NCBI GenBank assembly: GCA_023453335.1
Contig: JAEXTU010000214.1
Span: 1 to 7,274, forward strand
Length of the DNA stretch: 7,274 bases
Direction of reading: 5' to 3'
From: Pseudomonadota bacterium
GTDB taxonomy: Bacteria; Desulfobacterota; Desulfovibrionia; Desulfovibrionales; Desulfovibrionaceae
In this document: positions 1-5,795 of the stretch, piece by piece
Layout of the letters: each line of letters begins with the position of its first letter
How positions within the stretch are numbered: the stretch's first letter is position 1
Made by a program: the position numbers and the translations under genes
The notes under the pieces: generated by a model
The model's input: the letters and a program-made list of their open reading frames with translations, nothing else
Told to the model about the DNA's origin: nothing
The model's database searches: none

Positions 1-13
1 ACGAAACTGTCGG

Positions 14-36
14 AAAAGCCCTACATAATTGTAGGG
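14..36 (-). terminator. Probable intrinsic terminator of typA
   Basis: Read on the minus strand, a perfect 7-bp stem (CCCTACA / TGTAGGG) with a 4-nt loop ATTA spans positions 36 to 19. It is followed after one C by TTTT (17 to 14) and then CC. It starts 7 nt after the typA stop codon. The T-tract exists only for minus-strand transcription, so the hairpin suits termination of typA and not of anything on the plus strand. The T-run is short, so termination may be partial. Confidence 0.65.
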
Positions 37-43
37 AGTCTGG

Positions 44-1894
44 CTACAACCCCAGGGTTTCCTTCTTCTTCTTGCCCGCGCTGATGTGCCGCTTCTGGGC
101 CGAGAGCTCGGCCTTGCGCAGCCGCACCGACTGGGGCGTGACCTCCAGGAGCTCGTCCTCCCGGATGAAGTGGATGGCCCGCTCCAGGGTCATGGGCAGC
201 ACCGGGGAGAGGATCACGTTCTCGTCCCGGCCGGCGGCGCGCATGTTGGTGAGCTTCTTTTCCTTGCAGGGGTTCACGTCGATGTCGTTGTCCCGGTTGT
301 GCTCGCCCACAATCATGCCCTCGTACACCGGCTCGCCCGGGACCACGAACATCCGGCCGCGGGGCTCCAGGTTGAACAGGGCGTAGGGCACCGCGGCCCC
401 GCCGCGGTCGCTCACGATGGAGCCGGTGAAGCGGCTGGGGAAATCGCCGCGGTACTCGTCCCAGCCGGCAAAGGAGGAGTTCATGATGCCGGTGCCCTTG
501 GTGTCGGTGAGGAACTCGTCGCGGTAGCCGATGAGCCCGCGCGCCGGCACCGAAAACTCCACCCGCACCCGGCCCGAGCCGTGGTTCACCAGGTTGACCA
601 TGCGGCCCTTGCGGATGGAGAGCTTCTCGGTGACCACGCCCAGAAAGGCCTCGTCGCAGTCCACGTAGAGGTGCTCCATGGGCTCGAGGGTCTTGCCCGT
701 GTCGCTCTTCTTGAGGATGACCTCGGGCCGGCCCGCGGTGAGCTCGAAGCCCTCGCGGCGCATGGTTTCGATGAGGATGGCCAACTGGAACTCGCCGCGG
801 CCCTTGACCAGGAAGGCGTCCTTCTCCTCGCTCTGCTCCACCTGCACGGCCACGTTCATGCGCGCTTCCTTGAACAGGCGCTCGCGCAGCTTGGAGGAGG
901 TCACGTGCTTGCCCTCGCGGCCGGCCAGGGGCGAGGTGTTGATGGTGAAGCGCATGGACACCGTGGGCTCGTCCACGGTGATGCGGGGCAGCGCGCCCTC
1001 GGCCGCGGCCGCGCAGATGGTGTCGCCGATGGCCGCGTCCTCGGCTCCGGCCAGGACCACGATGTCGCCGGGCTCGGCCTCGTCTACTTCCATGGTGCGC
1101 GGCCCATCGTAAACCTGGAGCTTCATGACCTTGAGCGGAATCCGCTGGCCGGCCACATCCACCCGCACCATCTGCTCGTCCTTGCGCGCGTGGCCGCTGC
1201 GCACCCGGCCCACGGCCAGGCGGCCCAGATAGTCGGACCAGCCCAGGTCCGAGACCAGCATGCGGAAGGGCTCGTCCGGGTCGTGGGACGGGCCGGGCAC
1301 CTCCTGGAGGATGGCCTCGAACAGGGCGGTGAGGTCCGAGCCCAGGGTGTCGGGCGTGGGCCCGGCCACGCCCTGGCGGCCGATGGCGTAGAGCACGGGA
1401 AATTCGAGCTGGGACTCGTCCGCGTCCAGGTCGATGAACAGGTCGTAGACCTGGTCCAGGACCTCGGCGGCGCGGGCGTCGGGCCGGGCGATCTTGTTGA
1501 CCACCACGATGATCGGCAGGCCGCGGCCCAGGGCCTTGGAGAGCACGAAGCGGGTCTGGGGCAGCGGGCCTTCCGAGGCGTCCACCAGGAGCACCGCGCC
1601 GTCGGCCATGGACAGGGAGCGCTCCACCTCGCCGCCGAAGTCGGCGTGGCCCGGGGTGTCGATGATGTTCACCCGCACCCCGTGCCAGGTCACGGCGCAG
1701 TTCTTGGCCGCGATGGTGATGCCGCGCTCGCGCTCCAGGTCCATGGAGTCCATGACCCTCTCGTCCACGGCCTGGTTGTCGCGGAACACGCCGGCCTGGC
1801 GGAACATGTGGTCCACCAGGGTGGTCTTGCCATGGTCCACGTGGGCGATGATGGCCACGTTGCGGATGGACTCGTTGACTGCGGTACGGGGCAT
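44..1894 (-). CDS. typA: Translational GTPase TypA/BipA
   Basis: A 616-aa ribosome-binding GTPase of the EF-G/LepA class. In other bacteria the family supports large-subunit assembly and growth under cold or other stress. The full family length is present. The GTPase domain (about 9-200) has G1 AHVDHGKT (17-24), the switch I Thr60 in RERGIT, and G3 DTPGH (79-83). Beta-barrel and alpha/beta domains follow (about 205-475), with the BipA signature around 452-472 (RGLIGYRDEFLTD, GTGIMN). The BipA-specific C-terminal domain follows, with EVTPQSVRLRK near 584-594 and a Lys-rich tail. Oddly, G4 is NKIA (133-136) where NKID is usual, and the G5 position reads YAIG where E. coli BipA has YASA. I chose ATG at 1894 because AAGGAG lies 8 nt upstream; an in-frame GTG at 1903 overlaps that ribosome binding site. 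The gene seems monocistronic, with its own upstream gap and a downstream terminator. Confidence 0.97.
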   Translation of the reverse strand: MPRTAVNESIRNVAIIAHVDHGKTTLVDHMFRQAGVFRDNQAVDERVMDSMDLERERGITIAAKNCAVTWHGVRVNIIDTPGHADFGGEVERSLSMADGAVLLVDASEGPLPQTRFVLSKALGRGLPIIVVVNKIARPDARAAEVLDQVYDLFIDLDADESQLEFPVLYAIGRQGVAGPTPDTLGSDLTALFEAILQEVPGPSHDPDEPFRMLVSDLGWSDYLGRLAVGRVRSGHARKDEQMVRVDVAGQRIPLKVMKLQVYDGPRTMEVDEAEPGDIVVLAGAEDAAIGDTICAAAAEGALPRITVDEPTVSMRFTINTSPLAGREGKHVTSSKLRERLFKEARMNVAVQVEQSEEKDAFLVKGRGEFQLAILIETMRREGFELTAGRPEVILKKSDTGKTLEPMEHLYVDCDEAFLGVVTEKLSIRKGRMVNLVNHGSGRVRVEFSVPARGLIGYRDEFLTDTKGTGIMNSSFAGWDEYRGDFPSRFTGSIVSDRGGAAVPYALFNLEPRGRMFVVPGEPVYEGMIVGEHNRDNDIDVNPCKEKKLTNMRAAGRDENVILSPVLPMTLERAIHFIREDELLEVTPQSVRLRKAELSAQKRHISAGKKKKETLGL

Positions 1895-1902
1895 GGCGAA
1901 CA

Positions 1903-1908
1903 CTCCTT
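1903..1908 (-). promoter_or_regulatory. Ribosome binding site of typA
   Basis: The minus strand reads AAGGAG at 1908 to 1903, with an 8-nt spacer to the ATG at 1894. This near-consensus Shine-Dalgarno sequence decides the start. The alternative GTG codon at 1903-1901 would use the last base of the site itself, so it is very unlikely to initiate. Confidence 0.8.
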
Positions 1909-1933
1909 GCAGGGGAAATACAAGCGGGAGCGC

Positions 1934-1962
1934 TGCATACTCCGGGGCTTCGGGAATGTCCA
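1934..1962 (-). promoter_or_regulatory. Candidate sigma70-type promoter for typA
   Basis: In the 105-nt gap upstream of typA, the minus strand has TGGACA (1962-1957, five of six matches to the -35 consensus) and TATGCA (1939-1934, three of six matches to the -10), separated by exactly 17 nt. Transcription would start near 1927, giving a leader of about 33 nt that includes the AAGGAG site. The direct repeat GGACA-CT-GGACA overlaps the -35 element. The -10 match is poor, so this is only a candidate. Confidence 0.35.
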
Positions 1963-1999
1963 GTGTCCGTTACATGACAACGCAAACCGCACGGGAACG

Positions 2000-3457
2000 C
2001 TACTCCCCGGGCGTGCAGGCCCGGCCCTTGTAGTCGAAGAAGAACCGGAGGCCCTTGCGCACCGTGTCCGAGAATATCTTGGGGGCCAAGAGGTCCCCGG
2101 CCACCCGCTTGGAGATCTCGGCCAGGGTGGGATAGGGGTGCATCGCGCCGGCCAGGGTGGAGAGCTTCACCCCGCCGTTGAGCACCGCCACCCACTCGGC
2201 CAGGAGCTCCCCGGCGTGGGGGCCGCAGATCTGCACGCCCAGCGGCTTTTCCTTGCGGTCCACCAGGAGCTTGAGCACCCCGACATCATACCCCTCGGCC
2301 AGGCTGCGGTCGTTGGCCCGGAACTCTTCGGTCCACACCCGGCAGTCGATGCCGGCCTTCCTGGCGGCCTTCTCGTTCAGGCCCATGGAGGCCAGCTCCG
2401 GATCGCTGTAGGTGCAGTGGGGCAGCCAGGTGTAATCGGCCCTGCGCGGCAGCCTGAGCACCGCGTTGGCCACCACGACGCCGCCCTCGTAGCCCGCGGC
2501 GTGGGTGAACTGGTGCTCGCCGGTCGCGTCCCCGGCCGCGAAGATGTGCTTCTGGCTGGTGCGCAGGCGCGCGTCCACCGTGATGCCCTTGGCCGAGTGC
2601 TCCACCCCCGCGCTCTCCAGGCCCAGGCCGTCCAGGTTGGCCCTGCGGCCCAGGGCCACCAGGAGCCTGTCGCCCTGCACCGCCTGCTCCCGGCCGTCGG
2701 CGTCCTTGAACCGCACCTCGGCCCGGTCCCCGGCCCGGCGCGCGGCGAGCAGCTCCACGCCCAGGCGGAACGCCACGCCCTCGGCCTCCAGGCGCTGCTG
2801 GATAAGGCCCGCCAGGTCCGCATCCTCCCGGGACATGATCTGGGCGCTGCGCTGCAGCACCGTGACCTTGGAGCCCAGGCGGACGAAGCTCTGGGCCATC
2901 TCCACCGCGATGGGGCCGCCGCCCAGGATGAGGAGCGAGGCGGGCAGCTCGTCCAGGGAGAACAGCTCCCGGTTGGTGATGAAGGGCGTCTCGGCCAGGC
3001 CGGGCAGGGGCGGGATGGCGGCCGAGGAGCCGGTGGCCACCACCCATTTGGCCGCGGAAATCCGCTTGCCGTCCAGGTCGATCACGTGCTCGTCGGCAAA
3101 GGACGGTTCGCCGAAGGCCACCTGCGCGCCCAGGGCGCAGAACCGCTCGGGCGAGTCGTGCGGCTGGATGGCGGCGATGACCTCGCGGATGCGGGCCGCG
3201 ACCTGGCGGAAATCCACCGGGGGCAGGTCCGCGCCGGGCAGGCCGAAGCGGCCGGCGGTGGCCATGAGGTGGCGGACTTTCGCGGTATGGATGAGGGTCT
3301 TGCTGGGCACGCACCCGAAATGCAGGCAGTCGCCCCCCAGTTGGGGCTCCTTCTCCGCCACCAGGGTCTTCACGCCCAGCCGGGCCGCGCCGGCGGCCAC
3401 GGTGAGGCCGGCGGCCCCGCCGCCCAGGATGCCGAGGTCGAAGTCGTACGCGGGCAT
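2000..3457 (-). CDS. MerA-like FAD-dependent pyridine nucleotide-disulfide oxidoreductase
   Basis: A 485-aa class I flavin disulfide reductase, of the family that holds dihydrolipoamide dehydrogenase, glutathione reductase and mercuric reductase. The order is standard: FAD-binding GGGAAG (12-17), the redox pair Cys44/Cys49 in GGDCLHFGCVPSK, ATGSS (141-145), the NAD(P) Rossmann motif GGGPIAVE (179-186), a second FAD motif FAAGDATG (306-313), then the dimerisation domain. The C-terminal motif is HPYPTLAE (440-447): Tyr442 sits where dihydrolipoamide dehydrogenases have the catalytic His, as Tyr does in MerA. There is no N-terminal HMA domain and no C-terminal Cys-Cys, so mercury reduction is doubtful; the substrate is unknown. 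The sequence after the second Rossmann strand (VTVLQRS) lacks the acidic residue typical of NADH users, which hints at NADPH. The start is ATG 3457, next to an AGGGAGG site and placing the FAD motif at residue 12; an ATG at 3484 is less likely. It probably shares a transcript with the DUF482 gene upstream. Confidence 0.93.
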   Translation of the reverse strand: MPAYDFDLGILGGGAAGLTVAAGAARLGVKTLVAEKEPQLGGDCLHFGCVPSKTLIHTAKVRHLMATAGRFGLPGADLPPVDFRQVAARIREVIAAIQPHDSPERFCALGAQVAFGEPSFADEHVIDLDGKRISAAKWVVATGSSAAIPPLPGLAETPFITNRELFSLDELPASLLILGGGPIAVEMAQSFVRLGSKVTVLQRSAQIMSREDADLAGLIQQRLEAEGVAFRLGVELLAARRAGDRAEVRFKDADGREQAVQGDRLLVALGRRANLDGLGLESAGVEHSAKGITVDARLRTSQKHIFAAGDATGEHQFTHAAGYEGGVVVANAVLRLPRRADYTWLPHCTYSDPELASMGLNEKAARKAGIDCRVWTEEFRANDRSLAEGYDVGVLKLLVDRKEKPLGVQICGPHAGELLAEWVAVLNGGVKLSTLAGAMHPYPTLAEISKRVAGDLLAPKIFSDTVRKGLRFFFDYKGRACTPGE

Positions 3458-3462
3458 GGCCC

Positions 3463-3482
3463 CTCCCTGCGGGTCTCCCTGC
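3463..3482 (-). promoter_or_regulatory. Ribosome binding site of the reductase, in a duplicated GCAGGGAG motif
   Basis: The minus strand carries GCAGGGAG twice, at 3482-3475 and 3470-3463, a 12-nt period. The downstream copy forms the Shine-Dalgarno sequence 5 nt before ATG 3457. The upstream copy lies between ATG 3484 and ATG 3457 and cannot serve the 3484 start, which has only a weak purine run before it. This supports initiation at 3457. Confidence 0.55.
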
Positions 3483-3532
3483 ATCCTAGCCCAGGGCCGC
3501 GGGAAATGCCACGGAAAAGGAAGGAATCGGGC

Positions 3533-4708
3533 TCAGTCCGCGGCCGAGGAGAAGGGGAGCATCTCGTTCATTTCCCGGATGTGCTCCAGCTCGGCGGCGT
3601 TGATGCTGTCGAGGTGGGTGCGGAACACCGCGTCCAGGGCCTTCTGGTGGAAGCGGTGCAGGCTGGCCGTGGGGGTGGACACGAAGCCGCGGCGGACCTT
3701 GTGCATGCCGCCCATGCCCGGGTCGAAGCTGGCCAGACCGCGCTCCACCGCGTAGGCCATGGGCGCGTAGTAGCACACTGCGAAATGCAGGCCGGGCACG
3801 CTCTGGCCCGCGCCCCAGTAGCGGCCCCAGAGCCGGGTGCCCCTGCGGGCCAGGAGCGCCATGCCCTCGGGCTCCGCCGCGCCCGGGGCGAAGGCCAGGG
3901 AGAAGGCCACCCGGTCGCGCAGCACCCGGGCCGCGCCGGTGAAGAATTCCCGGGTCAGGTAGCGGCAGCCCCAGGGGCCGAACTTGTCGTTGGTGCGCAC
4001 GTAATAGGCGTGCATGAGCTCGAACAGGGACTCGGGGGCGTCCTCGCCGTCCACCACCCGCACGGCGTACCCCAGCCGGTCCACCGCGGCCAGGTCCCGG
4101 CGCACGTTGCGGCGCTGCCCGGCGCGGAAGCGCTCCCAAAACTGGTCCAGGCTGGCGTAGCCCGGGTTGTTCCAGATGAAGCCCTGGTGCAGCCAGGGCA
4201 GCCAACCCAGGCGCTCCATGGTGAACCGCCAGGCCGGGTCCGCGAACAGGAAGCTGGCGCTGCCCAGGCCCTGCTCCTGGCAGAAGCGGTCGATCTCGGC
4301 CGAAAGCCGGGCGCACAGCTCCCACTCGTCCTCGCCCGGGTCCAGGAGGAAGCGGTAGCCCGCGGCCGGGGTGAAGGGGCTCATGCCCACCAGTTTGGGA
4401 TAATAGCGGACCCCCAGCCGGGAGGCCAGGTCCGCGAAGGGATGGTCGAACACGAACTCGCCCTCGGAGTGGGCCTTCACGTAGAGCGGGGCCGCGGCCC
4501 CCCGCCCGCGGCCGCGCCCCAGGGTCAGGTGGCGGGGCAGCCAGCCCGCGGCGATCTCGGCCCCGCCGCCGTTCTCCACCAGGTCCAGCCAGTCCCACTC
4601 CAGGAAGGGATAGTCCAGGGGAGCGGCCAGGGCGTCCCAGGCCCCCCGCTCCACCTCCCGCACCCCACCCACCCACAGGGCCGTGCATGTCGTGGCGATG
4701 CTGCTCAT
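3533..4708 (-). CDS. DUF482/COG3146 family GNAT-fold protein (peptidoglycan biosynthesis/recognition-like)
   Basis: A 391-aa protein matching the DUF482 (COG3146) family, which is assigned to the acyl-CoA N-acyltransferase (GNAT) fold and is distantly FemAB-like. Members are often labelled peptidoglycan biosynthesis proteins, but the reaction is not established. Visible family features are FVFDHPFAD (85-93), GVRYYPKLVGMSPFTPAAGYR (99-119), the region around 176-204 with FIWNNPGY and GQRRNVRRD, the YYVRTNDKFGPWG block (235-247), WGRYWG (294-299), HFAVCYYAPMAYAVERGL (308-325) and FDPGMGGMHKVRRGF (328-342). There is no signal peptide or membrane segment, so it should be cytoplasmic. The N-terminus lacks the usual long leader and a GRGRGRGAAA stretch (64-73) is low-complexity. 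The start is ATG 4708 with only a weak GGTGA site upstream. The reductase gene follows 75 nt downstream without a visible terminator, so the two may be co-transcribed. Confidence 0.88.
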   Translation of the reverse strand: MSSIATTCTALWVGGVREVERGAWDALAAPLDYPFLEWDWLDLVENGGGAEIAAGWLPRHLTLGRGRGRGAAAPLYVKAHSEGEFVFDHPFADLASRLGVRYYPKLVGMSPFTPAAGYRFLLDPGEDEWELCARLSAEIDRFCQEQGLGSASFLFADPAWRFTMERLGWLPWLHQGFIWNNPGYASLDQFWERFRAGQRRNVRRDLAAVDRLGYAVRVVDGEDAPESLFELMHAYYVRTNDKFGPWGCRYLTREFFTGAARVLRDRVAFSLAFAPGAAEPEGMALLARRGTRLWGRYWGAGQSVPGLHFAVCYYAPMAYAVERGLASFDPGMGGMHKVRRGFVSTPTASLHRFHQKALDAVFRTHLDSINAAELEHIREMNEMLPFSSAAD

Positions 4709-4723
4709 GGTTCACCCACGCCC

Positions 4724-4751
4724 ATCATACGCCCCGGAGCGGTCGTAGCAA
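4724..4751 (-). promoter_or_regulatory. Candidate promoter for the DUF482-reductase pair
   Basis: The 64-nt gap between the HD-GYP gene and the DUF482 gene contains, on the minus strand, TTGCTA (4751-4746, four of six -35 matches) and TATGAT (4729-4724, five of six -10 matches), 16 nt apart. Transcription would start near 4717, only about 9 nt before the ATG, giving an almost leaderless message; this would fit the weak Shine-Dalgarno there. I see no terminator hairpin with a T-tract after the HD-GYP stop, so read-through is also possible. Confidence 0.33.
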
Positions 4752-4772
4752 GGTCCGGAGACGCCCCGCGGC

Positions 4773-5795
4773 TCACGTGAGAAACGCCGGCCCGACGGCC
4801 ACGTCCGACATCTCCAGCGTGTAGCCGTCCTTGGTGAACAACTCGATGCAGGCGTCCACCGCCTGAGAGTCATAATACACCCCGCGCCTAGCCTGAATCT
4901 CGTCCAGGGCCTCCTGCACGCCCAGGCTGGCCCGGTAGGGCCGGTGCGAGGCCATGGCGTCCACCACGTCGGCCACGGCCATGATCCTGGCCTCGATGCG
5001 TATGGAGTCCCCGGCCAACCCCAGGGGATACCCGCTGCCGTCCAGGCGCTCGTGGTGCTGCTGCACGATCTTTGCGATGGGCCAGGGGAATTCGATGGGG
5101 TCCAGGATGTCGAAACCCACCTGGGGGTGGGACTTGATGATGCTGAACTCGGCAGCCGAGAGCCGGCCCGGCTTGTTCAGGAACTCGGCGGGCACGTAAA
5201 CCTTGCCGATGTCGTGGACCATGGCCGCCATGCACAGGCCGTTCAAGGTTTCGGGGTCCAGGCCCAGGCGTTCGCCTATGCGCCGGGATAGGTCGGTGAC
5301 CCGGCGCTGGTGGCCGGCCGTGTACGGGTCGCGCGCCTCCACCAGGGTGGTCAGGCCCAAGAGGATTCCCTGCATGGCCTGCTTGAGCCGCTTGAGCCCG
5401 TACAGCTCCTTACCGGCCTGGATGAGCCGGTGCTGCTCCAGGCCGGCCTGGATCGCCCTCTCCAGTTGCTCCTTCTTGCAGGGCTTGACCAGGAACCGGA
5501 AGATGTACCCGTCGTTGATGGCGTCGATGGCGTTCTGCTGGTTCGCATACCCGGTGAGGATCATGCGGACCGTCTCGGGATACGCTTCCTTGACGCGGGT
5601 GAGGAATTCGATGCCGTCCATGCCCGGCATCTTGATGTCCGAGATGACCAGGGCGTAGGGGCCTTCCGAAGCCATCAGCTCCAGGGCCTGGGCGCCTCCT
5701 GCAGCGAAAGACAGGTCGTGATCCCGGCCGAACATGCGCCGGAACGATTCGAGAATCTTGGGATCGTCGTCCACGAAGAGTATCTTGTCAGGCAT
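4773..5795 (-). CDS. Response regulator with intact HD-GYP domain (predicted cyclic-di-GMP phosphodiesterase)
   Basis: A 340-aa RpfG-type regulator. The receiver domain (1-about 120) has the acidic pocket Asp9/Asp10, phosphoacceptor Asp53 in SDIKMPG, Thr81 and Lys104 in VKPC. A helical linker precedes the HD-GYP domain (about 145-320), which has every expected ligand: Glu153, His162, the HD pair His194-Asp195 in VHDIGK, His223, His247-His248 in HHERLDGSGYP, GYP at 255-257, and Asp276. Established members of this family hydrolyse cyclic-di-GMP, and phosphorylation of the receiver is expected to control activity. The start is ATG 5795, with GGAG 7 nt upstream; it overlaps the stop of the preceding gene by 8 nt, which implies translational coupling. 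A TTG further upstream at 5852 would add an uncharacteristic 19-residue leader and is rejected. The partner kinase is not in the window. Confidence 0.95.
   Translation of the reverse strand: MPDKILFVDDDPKILESFRRMFGRDHDLSFAAGGAQALELMASEGPYALVISDIKMPGMDGIEFLTRVKEAYPETVRMILTGYANQQNAIDAINDGYIFRFLVKPCKKEQLERAIQAGLEQHRLIQAGKELYGLKRLKQAMQGILLGLTTLVEARDPYTAGHQRRVTDLSRRIGERLGLDPETLNGLCMAAMVHDIGKVYVPAEFLNKPGRLSAAEFSIIKSHPQVGFDILDPIEFPWPIAKIVQQHHERLDGSGYPLGLAGDSIRIEARIMAVADVVDAMASHRPYRASLGVQEALDEIQARRGVYYDSQAVDACIELFTKDGYTLEMSDVAVGPAFLT

Noticed and set aside
1895..1903. GTG start at 1903 for typA, adding three residues.
   Set aside because: The codon overlaps the AAGGAG site that properly serves ATG 1894.
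1895..1999. A terminator for the reductase gene in the gap after its stop.
   Set aside because: Only a 3-bp CCG/CGG hairpin is seen near the stop, with no T-tract; termination there, if any, is not visible.
21..2195. A 724-codon minus-strand frame overlapping typA in another phase.
   Set aside because: Its product is almost all Arg, Gly, Pro, Ala and His, while the overlapping typA frame is a full, conserved protein.
2000..3457. Calling the reductase gene merA or lpdA.
   Set aside because: It lacks MerA's C-terminal Cys pair and HMA domain, and it lacks the catalytic His of dihydrolipoamide dehydrogenase; no mer genes or 2-oxoacid dehydrogenase genes are adjacent.
4709..4772. A terminator hairpin built from the two CTCCGG copies in the gap after the HD-GYP gene.
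   Set aside because: The copies are mainly direct repeats, the best inverted pairing is about 5 bp with a long loop, and no T-run follows.
86..4780. A 1564-codon open frame on the plus strand spanning the antisense of three genes.
   Set aside because: It runs opposite well-identified minus-strand genes and their gaps. The translation is a low-complexity mix of Gly, Ala, His, Val, Arg and Leu with no family motifs. Such frames arise from GC-rich third codon positions on the other strand.
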